This document shows positions 38,218 to 47,145 of a stretch of 64,000 nucleotides of DNA, in pieces. The position numbers and the translations under genes are program-made. Within the stretch, counting starts at the first letter, position 1; each line of letters begins with the position of its first letter. A model generated the notes under the pieces. That model was given only the letters and a program-made list of their open reading frames with translations, had not been told where the DNA came from and ran no database searches. Source of the DNA: Acuticoccus sp. I52.16.1 (GTDB lineage: Bacteria; Pseudomonadota; Alphaproteobacteria; Rhizobiales; Amorphaceae); assembly GCF_022865125.1 (NCBI RefSeq), contig NZ_CP094828.1, positions 4,953,219 to 5,017,218 of the forward strand, in the 5' to 3' direction.

Positions 38218-38242
38218 TTAGGATCATGCATTGCCGCCACCC

Positions 38243-38902
38243 ATGAGCCGGAGCGAACACGCCTTTCAGACGCTGCGCGAGGCGATCCTCGGCGGCCGGT
38301 TCGAGCCGGGCGCCCCGTTGAAGTACAGCGAGTTGCAGGAGCTGTGCGGCGTCAGCGTCTCGCCGGTGCGCGAGGCGATGACGCGGCTGGTGGCGGCGGG
38401 CCTGGTGGAAGGGGAGCACAATCGCGGCTACCGCGCGGCCTCGCTCAGCCTCGCCGAGCTCGACGACCTGGTGCGCACCCGCGTCGAGATCGAGAGCTTG
38501 GCGCTGACACGGGCGATCGCGTTCGGGGACGCGCATTGGGAGGCGGCGGCGGTCTCCGGCCTCCACGTGATCGAGGTGCTGCCGCGGCGCCAGGCGGACG
38601 ACCCGAGCCTCCACAACGAGGAGTGGGAAGTGCATCACATCGCCTTCCACCGCGCGCTGATCGCGGCGTGTACGTCGCCGCTCCTCCTCCAGTTCAGCCA
38701 CATGCTGTCGGACCGGGCGGACCGCTATCGCCGCTTCTCGCTCACCCTGGAGGCGCCCGACCGCGACGTCGCCGCCGAGCACCGCGCCATCCTCGACGCA
38801 ACGCTGGCGCGCGACGGCGCGAAGGCCTGCCGCCTGCTGGCCGAGCACTATCGGAACACCGCCCGCTACGTGCGCGAGGCGCTGGCGGCGAACGAGGCCT
38901 GA
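38243..38902 (+). CDS. GntR family transcriptional regulator, FCD (FadR) subfamily
   Basis: A 219-residue regulator. The N-terminal winged helix (about 1-70: LKYSELQELCGVSVSPVREAMTRLVAAGLV, then NRGYRAA) precedes a helical FCD ligand-binding domain with the likely metal ligands in HHIAFHRALI and AEHRAILDATLARD. It is divergent from the TRAP/catabolic run and probably represses it in response to a pathway acid. ATG 38243 gives MSRSEHAFQTLREAIL; a TTG at 38231 is in frame. Confidence 0.92.
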   Translation: MSRSEHAFQTLREAILGGRFEPGAPLKYSELQELCGVSVSPVREAMTRLVAAGLVEGEHNRGYRAASLSLAELDDLVRTRVEIESLALTRAIAFGDAHWEAAAVSGLHVIEVLPRRQADDPSLHNEEWEVHHIAFHRALIAACTSPLLLQFSHMLSDRADRYRRFSLTLEAPDRDVAAEHRAILDATLARDGAKACRLLAEHYRNTARYVREALAANEA

Positions 38903-38906
38903 GGCG

Positions 38907-39464
38907 TCAGGGCGCGGCGTTCCGCTCGATCCAGGCGGCGAAGGCGGCCATGATCTTGGTCAGGAACTCGCCGGTGGCCTCCGTCGCGACGTTGCCGGCA
39001 TCGTCGAACAGCTTGCCCAGGCCGCCGATATAGGCCTCCGGCTGCTGCATCGTCGGCACGTTGAGGAAGACGAGCGACTGGCGCAGGTGGTGGTTGGCGC
39101 CGAAGCCGCCGACGGCGCCCGGCGAGCCGGTGACGATCGCCCCCGGCTTGCCGTTCCACACGCTCGCCCCCATCGGCCGCGAGCCGACGTCGAGGGCGTT
39201 CTTCAGCGCCGCCGGCACCGAGCGATTGTACTCGGGCGTGACGAAGAGCAGCGCATCGGCGCTCGCGATCTGTCGGCGGAAGGCGGTCCACGCGGCGGGC
39301 GGGCCGGCGTCCTCCAGGTCGGGATCGTAGAGCGGCATGTCGCCCAGCTCGACGACCTGGAAGGTCAGCTCCGGCGCGGCGCGGGCCATCAGCGCCTCGG
39401 CGAGCTTGCGGTTGAGCGATGCCTTGCGCAGGCTTCCGATCAGGACGGCGACGGTGCGGGCCAT
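38907..39464 (-). CDS. NADPH-dependent FMN reductase
   Basis: A 185-residue flavodoxin-fold protein. ARTVAVLIGSLRKASLNRKLA is the phosphate-binding start, and LLFVTPEYNRSVPAALKNALD with the later SPGAVGGFGANHHLRQ are the family signature of NAD(P)H:FMN/quinone reductases. The ATG at 39464 has GGAGA upstream. It lies convergent with gntR, with five bases between the stops. A role in quinone or flavin reduction is likely; a direct link to the catabolic cluster is uncertain. Confidence 0.9.
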   Translation of the reverse strand: MARTVAVLIGSLRKASLNRKLAEALMARAAPELTFQVVELGDMPLYDPDLEDAGPPAAWTAFRRQIASADALLFVTPEYNRSVPAALKNALDVGSRPMGASVWNGKPGAIVTGSPGAVGGFGANHHLRQSLVFLNVPTMQQPEAYIGGLGKLFDDAGNVATEATGEFLTKIMAAFAAWIERNAAP

Positions 39465-39546
39465 GGGCTTCTCCAGCAGGTTGCGGCGCCTGATCGGGCG
39501 CCAACTCGGCGCCATTGTCGAGAGGGGGCGGCGCGAATCAGCCGCG

Positions 39547-39735
39547 CTACGCGTCGGGGACGTCGAGGTCGACGTCGAGGTCGATCTCGCGCGCGGAGGC
39601 GACGAGCTCCACCCCGCACGTCCGGATCATGCGTTCCTGGCGGTTGGCGACGTTGACGGTGCTGCCGAGCGCGGTGAGCGTGCGCGTACCGCCATAGCCC
39701 ATCATGCCGACGATCGCCGGGCACGGGCGCGGCTC
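39547..39735 (-). pseudogene. Remnant of a class III adenylate/guanylate cyclase, C-terminal end
   Basis: The minus strand reads PAIVGMMGYGGTRTLTALGS then TVNVANRQERMIRTCGVEL, ending at a TAG (39549-39547). GYGGTRTLTALG-TVNxAxR is the last conserved block of class III nucleotide cyclase domains. The transition-state Asn and Arg are kept in VNVANR, but the usual Asp before TVN is Ser. Nothing homologous precedes PAIVG: the upstream sequence runs into the hupE promoter, so the catalytic aspartates, most of the domain and any start are missing. The fragment ends in a DLDV repeat. A decaying, truncated gene is the best reading. Confidence 0.65.
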
Positions 39736-39797
39736 TTTATCCCTCGGGCGGTTGGGCGCTAGTGTCCGTGGACCGACATCTTGCTCCGGAGCTGCCC

Positions 39798-40406
39798 ATG
39801 ACCTTCCGCTTGCCGCGTGCGCCCGGCGCGACGCTGATCCTGGCGACGACCGCGCTCGCCCTCGCCGTGGCGCCCGCCGCCGCCCATGAAGCGACGGGGA
39901 CGGTGGGCGGCCTCGCGTCCGGCTTCATGCATCCCATCCTGGGCTGGGACCACGTGGCGGCGATGGTCGCGGTTGGTCTCCTCGGCGCGGTTCTGGGGGC
40001 GCCGGCGATCTACCTCCTGCCGATCGTCTTCCCGCTGGTGATGGCGGGCGGCGGCGCGCTGGGGGTCATGGGGGTGCCGCTGCCGGGCGTGGAGGTCGGC
40101 ATTGCGGCCTCGGCGCTGGTGCTGGGTCTGATGGTGGCGGCGGGGCGGCCGATCCCGCTGTGGGTGGCGGCCGTGGTCGTCGCCGTCTTCGCGGTCTTCC
40201 ACGGCCATGCGCACGGCACGGAGCTGCCGGTGGCGGCGGACGCGATGGCCTATGGCGTCGGCTTCGTGATCGGCACCGGGTTGTTGCACCTCGTCGGCAT
40301 CGTGGTGGGCCTGGCGTGGAAGTGGAACGTCGGCCAGATGCTGGTCCGGGCGGCGGGCGGCATGATCGCCGTCGCCGGCCTCGCCTTTCTCACCGGCGCC
40401 GCCTGA
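39798..40406 (+). CDS. HupE/UreJ family nickel/cobalt transporter
   Basis: A 202-residue membrane protein. A signal-like first helix ends at APAAAHEATG, followed by the signature GFMHPILGWDHVAAMVAVGLLGA. More spans follow, one containing VFHGHAHGTELP. Conserved His and Asp residues in these motifs bind Ni2+ or Co2+. Which metal is carried cannot be told. No hydrogenase or urease gene is in the window, while cobalt is needed by the cobalamin genes at 0.5-5 kb. ATG 39798 has GGAG six bases upstream. Confidence 0.88.
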   Translation: MTFRLPRAPGATLILATTALALAVAPAAAHEATGTVGGLASGFMHPILGWDHVAAMVAVGLLGAVLGAPAIYLLPIVFPLVMAGGGALGVMGVPLPGVEVGIAASALVLGLMVAAGRPIPLWVAAVVVAVFAVFHGHAHGTELPVAADAMAYGVGFVIGTGLLHLVGIVVGLAWKWNVGQMLVRAAGGMIAVAGLAFLTGAA

Positions 40407-40490
40407 GCGACGGGGTCGGGCGGCCGCACGCGCCGCCCGACCGGCCCGCCGTACCGACGACGCCCGCGCCGTGCCCGGCCGGACGCGGGA

Positions 40491-42542
40491 TCAGATATCC
40501 AGCGTGTCGGCGGAGGCGAAGGCGGCGTGCTCCTGGATGAAGGCAAAGCGCGCCTCGGGCTTGTTGCCCATCAGCCGATCGACGGTGGAGCGGGTCTCCT
40601 CGCCCTCGGAGGCGATCTCGACACGCAGGAGGGTGCGGCTCGACGGGTCCATCGTCGTCTCCTTGAGCTGCGCCGGCATCATCTCGCCGAGGCCTTTGAA
40701 GCGGCCGATCTCCATCTTCTGGTTCGGCTTGAACTCCGTCTTGAGGAGCCGCTCGCGGTGCGCGTCGTCGCGGGCGTAGAGGGTCTTGGCCCCTTGCGTC
40801 AGCTTATAGAGCGGCGGCACGGCGAGGTAGAGGTGGCCCGAATCGATCAGGCCCCGCATCTCGCGGTAGAAGAAGGTGATCAGCAGCGAGGCGATGTGCG
40901 CGCCGTCCACGTCCGCGTCGGTCATGACGATGACGCGCTCGTAGCGCAGCTTGTCCACCGTGAATTCCTTGCCGGTGCCGCAGCCGAGCGCCAGCACGAG
41001 GTCGGCGAGCTGCTGGTTGGCCATCACCTTGTCGCGCCCGGCGTTGGCGACGTTGAGGATCTTGCCCCGCAGCGGCAGGACGGCCTGCGTGGCGCGCTGG
41101 CGCGCCTGCTTGGCCGAGCCGCCGGCCGAATCGCCCTCGACGATGAAGATCTCGGTGCCCGCGGCCTTCTGCTGCGTACAGTCGGCGAGCTTGCCGGGCA
41201 GGCGCGTGCGGCGGGTGGCGGACCGACGCGCGACGTCCTTCTCGGCGCGTCGGCGCAGGCGCTCGTCCGCCTTCTCGACGACAGCGTCCATCACGAAGCC
41301 GGCACGCTGCGGGTCCTTGGCGAGCCACTCCTCGAACGCCTCGCGCAGGGCGTTCTCGACCTGGCGCGTCGCTTCGGTGGTGGAGAGCTTGTCCTTGGTC
41401 TGGCCGACGAACTCCGGCTCGCGCACGAAGACCGACAGCATGGCCGCGATCGAGGCCATCACGTCGTCGCCGGTGACGGAGGGGATCTTCTTGTTGCCGA
41501 CGCGTTCGCCGTGTGACTTCAACCCCTTCAACAGCGCGGACTTGAGGCCGTTCTCGTGGGTGCCGCCCTCGGGGGTCGGGATGGTGTTGCAGTAGGAGCG
41601 GGAGAACTCGTCGACCGAGACGAAGCCGATCGCCCACTCCACCGAGCCCTTGCGTCCGGCCTGCCCGGCCGAGCCCGAGAACAGCTCGTCGAGCACCTTG
41701 GGGCGGCCCTTCAGCTCGTCCGCCAGATAGTCGGCGAGGCCGCCGGGGAAGTGGAACTTGGCTTCGGCCGGCGGAGCGTTGGTGCCGGTGAGGAGCTCCG
41801 GGTCGCAGTGCCAGCGCAGCTCGACGTTGGCGAAGAGGTAGGCCTTGGCCCGCGTCATCGCGAAAAGCCGCGCGGGCGAGAACTTCAGGTCCTTGAAGAT
41901 CTGCGGGTCCGGGTGGAACGAGGTCGCCGTGCCGCGCCGGTTGGGCGCCGCGCCGACTTCCTGCAACGGTCCGTCCGAGACCCCGCGCGAGAACGACTGG
42001 CGGTAGAGCTTCTTGCCGCGCGCGACCTCGACGACGAGCCGGTCCGACAGCGCGTTGACGACGGACACGCCGACACCATGCAGGCCGCCCGACGCCTCGT
42101 AGGCCTTGGAGTCGAACTTGCCGCCCGCATGCAGCGTGGTCATGATGACCTCGAGCGCGGACTTGTCCGGGAAGCGGGGATGCGGCTCGACCGGGATGCC
42201 GCGGCCGTTGTCGGTGACGGTCAGCATGTCCTTGCCGACGCGCACCTCGATCCAGGTGGCGTGCCCGGCGACGGCCTCGTCCATCGAATTGTCGAGCACT
42301 TCGGCGAAGAGGTGGTGGAGGGCGCGTTCGTCCGTGCCGCCGATGTACATGCCGGGGCGACGGCGGACCGGCTCCAGCCCTTCCAGGACCTCGATGTCGG
42401 CGGCGGAGTAGCCGGCATCCTCGGCGGCCAGCGTCGCCGCCTTGCCGGCCTTGGCCTTCGGCTTGTGGGGCGTCTCGTCGGCCGGCGGGCTCTGGCGCTC
42501 GGGCTTGGCGTCGCCGCCGCCGCCGAAAAGATCGTGGTCCAT
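40491..42542 (-). CDS. parE: DNA topoisomerase IV subunit B
   Basis: ParE is the ATPase subunit of the decatenating type II topoisomerase. The 683-residue protein has the GHKL ATPase motifs (EVLDNSMDEA, VTDNGRGIPV, ASGGLHGVGVSVVNAL), then the transducer, then the Toprim domain with EGDSAGGSAKQARQR and MTDADVDGAHI. The length (no large insertion) and the sequence around GRDKVMANQQLADL favour ParE over GyrB. ATG 42542 begins MDHDLFGGGG. An unusual Pro/Lys-rich linker of about 35 residues precedes the ATPase domain. Confidence 0.95.
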   Translation of the reverse strand: MDHDLFGGGGDAKPERQSPPADETPHKPKAKAGKAATLAAEDAGYSAADIEVLEGLEPVRRRPGMYIGGTDERALHHLFAEVLDNSMDEAVAGHATWIEVRVGKDMLTVTDNGRGIPVEPHPRFPDKSALEVIMTTLHAGGKFDSKAYEASGGLHGVGVSVVNALSDRLVVEVARGKKLYRQSFSRGVSDGPLQEVGAAPNRRGTATSFHPDPQIFKDLKFSPARLFAMTRAKAYLFANVELRWHCDPELLTGTNAPPAEAKFHFPGGLADYLADELKGRPKVLDELFSGSAGQAGRKGSVEWAIGFVSVDEFSRSYCNTIPTPEGGTHENGLKSALLKGLKSHGERVGNKKIPSVTGDDVMASIAAMLSVFVREPEFVGQTKDKLSTTEATRQVENALREAFEEWLAKDPQRAGFVMDAVVEKADERLRRRAEKDVARRSATRRTRLPGKLADCTQQKAAGTEIFIVEGDSAGGSAKQARQRATQAVLPLRGKILNVANAGRDKVMANQQLADLVLALGCGTGKEFTVDKLRYERVIVMTDADVDGAHIASLLITFFYREMRGLIDSGHLYLAVPPLYKLTQGAKTLYARDDAHRERLLKTEFKPNQKMEIGRFKGLGEMMPAQLKETTMDPSSRTLLRVEIASEGEETRSTVDRLMGNKPEARFAFIQEHAAFASADTLDI

Positions 42543-42710
42543 CCTCTCCCCCTTGTCGCCCGAACGGTATCGCAGCCGATCGCACGTTGCGATGGCAGTG
42601 GGCCGGTTCACCCCAGAAACCTGGGTGGTTTGCGCCGTCGTCGGCGCAGGGCCGTCGCGCCGCCGCGCCCCGGCGGCCGGCCAGGGCCCGGGTCGGTACG
42701 CCCGCCGCGT

Positions 42711-43391
42711 TCAGTCCTTCGCGGCGGCGGCCTTCTCGCGGCGGGAGACCTGATCGTAGGTGGTGCCGAGGATGCGGTCCCAGAAGGTCCAGAAGAGGCC
42801 GAAGTTGGCGTTCTCGCCACGGTAGTGGTGCAGCATGTGGTGGCGCTTCACCACGGCGAGAAAACCGCTGTTCATCGGCATGTGATGGGTGCCGAAGTGG
42901 ATCAGCTCCTGGGCGATATAATTCATCGACCCGGCGACGACGGAGGCCAGCCACGCCGCCTTCAGCGGCTCGGGGAGGACGAAGACCACGGCCGCGAGCA
43001 GCGAGGAGAGGATCACCACCGGCGCCTGGACGGCGTTGATGGCGGCCTTGTAGTCCGACGGCTCGCGGTGATGGCGCATGTGGTGGCGCCCGACGTCGGC
43101 CGTGATGAAACGGATGACCTTGTTGTCCGGCTCCCAGTGATACAGGAAGCGGTGCATCAGATATTCGACCAGGCTGTAGACGAAGATGCCGTAGAGCGCG
43201 CCGAGCGCCAGCTCCACCGGCCCGTCCGCATACCACACGGCGCACGCGCCGATGACGAGCCAGAACGGCACCCACAACCGGACCAGCTTGCGCGTCGTCT
43301 TGTAGCGTAGAAGGTCGAGCAGGGTCTTGGTCCGTGGCGCCGTGGGCCGACGCACGCCACGATCATCGGTTACCACCGGAGCATCGGTCAT
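42711..43391 (-). CDS. Fatty acid hydroxylase / sterol desaturase superfamily protein (copy A)
   Basis: A 226-residue membrane protein with the di-iron histidine clusters HRFLYH, HHMRHH and HHMLHHY separated by hydrophobic helices. These clusters define non-haem di-iron hydroxylases/desaturases of lipids. ATG 43391 is preferred over 43397 because AAGGA then has six-base spacing. A paralogue with the same spacing of motifs lies at 44190-44810, on the same strand. Confidence 0.88.
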   Translation of the reverse strand: MTDAPVVTDDRGVRRPTAPRTKTLLDLLRYKTTRKLVRLWVPFWLVIGACAVWYADGPVELALGALYGIFVYSLVEYLMHRFLYHWEPDNKVIRFITADVGRHHMRHHREPSDYKAAINAVQAPVVILSSLLAAVVFVLPEPLKAAWLASVVAGSMNYIAQELIHFGTHHMPMNSGFLAVVKRHHMLHHYRGENANFGLFWTFWDRILGTTYDQVSRREKAAAAKD

Positions 43392-43649
43392 GGGCATTCC
43401 TTACGCATGGGCACTGGCGATAGAGATAGGCACAGGCGATATATAGGGGGTCCGGGCGGCCGGAGTATCGCGGACATGGCGCCCCGATTGCAATGGGTTC
43501 GCGGCAATTCGTGTCCGCCCCCGCGGGGAGCGGGGCTGGAGCGTGGACGGCGGGCTCGCGCGCGCCGCGGCGAGCTTGCCAGGAGCGCGCGCCGGGAGTT
43601 GGCTGGTGAGACCCCGCCGCTCCCCTGCGCGCCGCCCCGAGAACCGACC

Positions 43650-44186
43650 ATGCCGGACGAACGCCTGCACCGCACCGCCCCCGACTTCTCCCTCCCGGCG
43701 ACCGACGGGGCCACCGTTTCGCTGAACGACGTGCGCGGCGAGAAGGGGACCGTCGTCGCCTTCATCTGCAACCACTGCCCATACGTCGTGTCGGCGGCGC
43801 GGCGCATGGTGGCGGACGCGCAGACGCTGGCCGGCCACGGCGTCGGCTTCGTGGCGATCTGCGCCAACGACGCGGTGCGCTACCCGGCCGATTCGTTCGA
43901 GCGGATGAAGGTCTTCGCCCAGACGCACGACTTCACCTTCCCCTACCTCCACGACGAGGCGCAGGCCGTGGCACGCGCCTACGGGGCGACGGTCACGCCG
44001 GATTTCTTCGGCCTGAACGCCGACGGGATCATCAAGTATCGCGGCCGGATGGACGCCGGCCAGACCAGCGCCCCGCCCGCCAGTGCGCCGCGCGAGCTGG
44101 TCGAGGCGATGGTGACCATCGCCGCGACCGGCGAGGGGCCCGGCGGGCAGAAGCCCCCGATCGGCTGCTCGATCAAGTGGAAGTAG
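43650..44186 (+). CDS. Thioredoxin-like AhpC/TSA family protein
   Basis: A 178-residue protein with APDFSLPATDGATVSLNDVRGEKGTVVAFICNHCPYV, a redoxin fold with Cys40-Asn-His-Cys43 as a CxxC redox pair. The later GATVTPDFFGLNADGIIKYRGRMD carries the conserved cis-Pro. It is typical of cytosolic peroxiredoxin-like or thioredoxin-like proteins of unknown substrate. It lies between two convergent/divergent lipid hydroxylase paralogues. Confidence 0.88.
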   Translation: MPDERLHRTAPDFSLPATDGATVSLNDVRGEKGTVVAFICNHCPYVVSAARRMVADAQTLAGHGVGFVAICANDAVRYPADSFERMKVFAQTHDFTFPYLHDEAQAVARAYGATVTPDFFGLNADGIIKYRGRMDAGQTSAPPASAPRELVEAMVTIAATGEGPGGQKPPIGCSIKWK

Positions 44187-44189
44187 CGC

Positions 44190-44810
44190 TCAGCGGGCCG
44201 GGCGCACCGGGCCCTTGTACTCGGTGCCGAAGAGCTTGTCCCACAGCGGCAGCACGGTCGCGAAGTTGGCGGTCTCGTCGCGGTAGTGGTGCAGCATGTG
44301 GTGGCGCTTGTAGTAGCCGAGCACCGGCCCGTTCATCGGCAAATGATGCACGGCGAAGTGGATGAGATCGTTGGAGACGTAGGCCGCCCCGGTGCCGCAC
44401 AGGAAGGCGAAGGACACCGCGTAGGGGATCGGCAGGAAGAGGGCGATCACTGCCGAGACCACCGTGACCACGAAGGCTGGCTTCTGCTGGTTCACCGCGC
44501 CCTTGGGATGGGCCGGCTCCTTGTGATGATCGAGGTGCATGCGGCTGAGGTCGAAGGTCAGCCGGCGCACCCACGCCTCGTAGGGGCCGTTGTGGAAATG
44601 CCAGCGGTGCAGCGCATAGTCGAGGAAGGAATAATAGAGCGCGCCGACGAGGACGCTGATCAGCGGGGTCCAGACCGAGGCGGCGCTGAACACGGCGATG
44701 CCGAGAAACAGCAGCAGCGTCGGGGTCCAGACCTTGATGATCTTGCGGATGAGCCGGTTGTCCAGCGCATCGCGCAGGGACATCGTGCGGGGGCTTTCAG
44801 CGAGCGCCAT
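44190..44810 (-). CDS. Fatty acid hydroxylase / sterol desaturase superfamily protein (copy B)
   Basis: A 206-residue paralogue of the product at 42711-43391: HRWHFH, RMHLDHHKEP and YYKRHHMLHHYRDETANF match the corresponding histidine boxes of copy A, and the C-terminal LWDKLFGTEYKGP matches FWDRILGTTYDQV. Four membrane helices are visible. The two probably arose by duplication and then diverged. The likely role is hydroxylation or desaturation of a membrane lipid, with the substrate unknown. It lies three bases from the convergent thioredoxin-like gene. Confidence 0.88.
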   Translation of the reverse strand: MALAESPRTMSLRDALDNRLIRKIIKVWTPTLLLFLGIAVFSAASVWTPLISVLVGALYYSFLDYALHRWHFHNGPYEAWVRRLTFDLSRMHLDHHKEPAHPKGAVNQQKPAFVVTVVSAVIALFLPIPYAVSFAFLCGTGAAYVSNDLIHFAVHHLPMNGPVLGYYKRHHMLHHYRDETANFATVLPLWDKLFGTEYKGPVRPAR

Positions 44811-44986
44811 GCCTCTGGCCTTGAGCGAATGTCGATGAATAGCGGCAGGTTAAGCACGGGAGGGCGCAAAGTCCACCTCGACCTATTCTAAGGTCTCTTG
44901 CCAGACGCGGCGCGGCGTCCTAGCGGATGGGGCTTGTGGATACCGCCGGAGACAGCCGGCCACCAACAACTGCGGAGAACGCAACA

Positions 44987-46711
44987 ATGACCGCGCGCAC
45001 CATCATCAAGGACCGGTTGCCCTCTCGATACGTGACCGAGGGTCCCTCGCGCGCGCCTAACCGCTCCTACCTCTATGCGATGGGCCTCTCCAAGGAGGAG
45101 ATCCACCAGCCGTTCGTCGGCGTCGCATCCTGCTGGAACGAGGCCGCGCCCTGCAACATCTCGCTGATGCGCCAGGCGCAGTCGGTGAAAAAAGGCGTCG
45201 CCGCCGCCAGAGGCACGCCGCGCGAATTCTGCACCATCACCGTGACCGACGGCATCGCCATGGGCCACGAAGGCATGAAGTCCTCGCTCGCCTCGCGCGA
45301 AGTGATCGCCGATTCGGTCGAGCTGACGATGCGTGGCCACTGCTACGACGCGCTCGTCGGCCTCGCCGGCTGCGACAAGTCGCTGCCGGGGATGATGATG
45401 TCGATGGTGCGGCTCAACGTGCCGTCGATCTTCATCTACGGCGGGACGATCCTGCCGGGCAATTTCCGCGGCCAGCAGGTCACCGTGCAGGACCTCTTCG
45501 AGGCGGTCGGCAAGCACTCGGTCGGCGACATGTCGGACGAGGACCTCGACGAGCTGGAGCAGGTCGCCTGTCCGTCCGCCGGTGCCTGCGGCGCGCAGTT
45601 CACCGCCAACACCATGGCGACCGTGTCGGAGGCGATCGGCCTCGCGCTGCCGTACTCGGCCGGCGCGCCCGCCCCGTACGAGATCCGCGACAAGTTCTGC
45701 TACGCCGCCGGCGAGGCGGTGATGGAGCTGATCGCCAAGAACATCCGCCCGCGCGACATCGTCACCCGCAAGGCGCTCGAGAATGCGGCCGTCGTCGTCG
45801 CGGCGTCCGGCGGGTCGACCAACGCGGCGCTACACCTGCCGGCGATCGCGCACGAGTGCGGCATCGAATTCGACCTGCACGACGTCGCCGAGGTCTTCCG
45901 TCGCACGCCCTACATCGCCGACCTGAAGCCGGGCGGTAAGTACGTCGCCAAGGACATGTTCGAGGCCGGCGGCATCCCGCTCCTGATGAAGACGCTCCTG
46001 GAGCACGGCTACCTGCACGGCGACTGCATCACCGTCACCGGCCGCACCATCGCCGAGAACATGGAAAAGGTGCGCTGGAACCCGGACCAGGACGTGGTCT
46101 ACCCCGCCAACAAGCCGATCACGCGGACCGGCGGCGTCGTCGGCCTCAAGGGCAACCTCGCTCCCGAGGGCGCGATCGTGAAGGTGGCGGGCCTGAAGAA
46201 CCAGAAGTTCACCGGTCCGGCCCGCTGCTTCGACGGCGAGGAGGCCTGCTTCGAGGCCGTCTCCAAGCGCACCTACGAGGAAGGCGACGTGCTGGTGATC
46301 CGCTACGAGGGCCCCAAGGGCGGCCCCGGCATGCGCGAGATGCTGGCCACCACCGCCGCGCTCTACGGTCAGGGCATGGGCGACAAGGTGGCCCTCATCA
46401 CCGACGGGCGCTTCTCCGGCGCGACGCGCGGCTTCTGCATCGGCCACGTCGGTCCCGAGGCGGCGGTCGGCGGTCCGATCGGCCTGATCAACGACGGTGA
46501 CATGATCACCATCGACGCCGTCGCCGGCACGATGACCGTGGACCTGTCGGACGAGGAACTGGCCAAGCGCCGCGAGGCATGGCAGCCGCGGGAGAACGAC
46601 TTCAAGTCGGGCGTCCTGTGGAAGTACCAGCAGACGGTCGGCCCCGCCGAGAAGGGCGCCGTGACGCACCCCGGCGGCCAGGCCGAAGTGCGTTCCTACG
46701 CCGACGTCTGA
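44987..46711 (+). CDS. ilvD: Dihydroxy-acid dehydratase
   Basis: IlvD dehydrates 2,3-dihydroxy-isovalerate and -methylvalerate to the 2-oxo acids in valine and isoleucine synthesis. The 574-residue protein contains the Fe-S cysteine motifs (ASCWNEAAPCN, LAGCDKSLPG, CPSAGACG) and the C-terminal ITDGRFSGATRGFCIGHVGPEA. The family also includes sugar-acid dehydratases, but the cysteine pattern and length fit IlvD. ATG 44987 has GGAG nine bases upstream; an earlier in-frame start at 44927 is unsupported. Confidence 0.95.
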   Translation: MTARTIIKDRLPSRYVTEGPSRAPNRSYLYAMGLSKEEIHQPFVGVASCWNEAAPCNISLMRQAQSVKKGVAAARGTPREFCTITVTDGIAMGHEGMKSSLASREVIADSVELTMRGHCYDALVGLAGCDKSLPGMMMSMVRLNVPSIFIYGGTILPGNFRGQQVTVQDLFEAVGKHSVGDMSDEDLDELEQVACPSAGACGAQFTANTMATVSEAIGLALPYSAGAPAPYEIRDKFCYAAGEAVMELIAKNIRPRDIVTRKALENAAVVVAASGGSTNAALHLPAIAHECGIEFDLHDVAEVFRRTPYIADLKPGGKYVAKDMFEAGGIPLLMKTLLEHGYLHGDCITVTGRTIAENMEKVRWNPDQDVVYPANKPITRTGGVVGLKGNLAPEGAIVKVAGLKNQKFTGPARCFDGEEACFEAVSKRTYEEGDVLVIRYEGPKGGPGMREMLATTAALYGQGMGDKVALITDGRFSGATRGFCIGHVGPEAAVGGPIGLINDGDMITIDAVAGTMTVDLSDEELAKRREAWQPRENDFKSGVLWKYQQTVGPAEKGAVTHPGGQAEVRSYADV

Positions 46712-46731
46712 GCGGCACTCCAGTGCCGATC

Positions 46732-46758
46732 GGCCCCGCGTCGTGTCGTCGCGGGGCC
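46732..46758 (+). terminator. Hairpin after ilvD, possible terminator
   Basis: A 9-bp perfect stem (GGCCCCGCG/CGCGGGGCC) with a nine-base loop starts 20 bases past the stop. No T-tract follows, so termination is uncertain. Confidence 0.4.
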
Positions 46759-46878
46759 TGGCCCGGCACGGCGCGCGGCGGCTCGTCGCGGCCCGTGCCC
46801 GGCGCGGCGCACATGGCGATGGGTTGAGAAAGGGCGCGGCTCCGATAGGATCCCCTTATCCGACAAAGGAGCCCACCT

Positions 46879-47109
46879 ATGCGACCCATCGTACTGGCAG
46901 CGGCGTTTGGACTTCTCGCTTTGCCGGCCGCCGCCCAATCCACCACCGACCAGGCGGCGCAACCCGCCGCGACCGCGGCCCCCGCAACCACCACGGCCGC
47001 GACCGAGCCGGGCACCGCGACGCCCACCCCGCGCGCCAACATGACCCGTACGCGGGCCGAGAAGAGCGGCTCCGGCTGCTCCTACTCGATGGCCGCGCCC
47101 GTCTCCTGA
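46879..47109 (+). CDS. Small exported Ala/Thr/Pro-rich protein
   Basis: A 76-residue protein with signal peptide MRPIVLAAAFGLLALPAAAQ (cleavage after AAA or AAQ) and a mature part made mostly of Ala, Thr, Pro and Gln. It ends with SGSGCSYSMAAPVS, which contains a single cysteine. AAAGGAG precedes the ATG. No known family is recognised; it is probably a small periplasmic or envelope protein. Confidence 0.6.
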   Translation: MRPIVLAAAFGLLALPAAAQSTTDQAAQPAATAAPATTTAATEPGTATPTPRANMTRTRAEKSGSGCSYSMAAPVS

Positions 47110-47145
47110 TCCCGACAGGGCGACGGAACGACAACTGGAGCGAAT

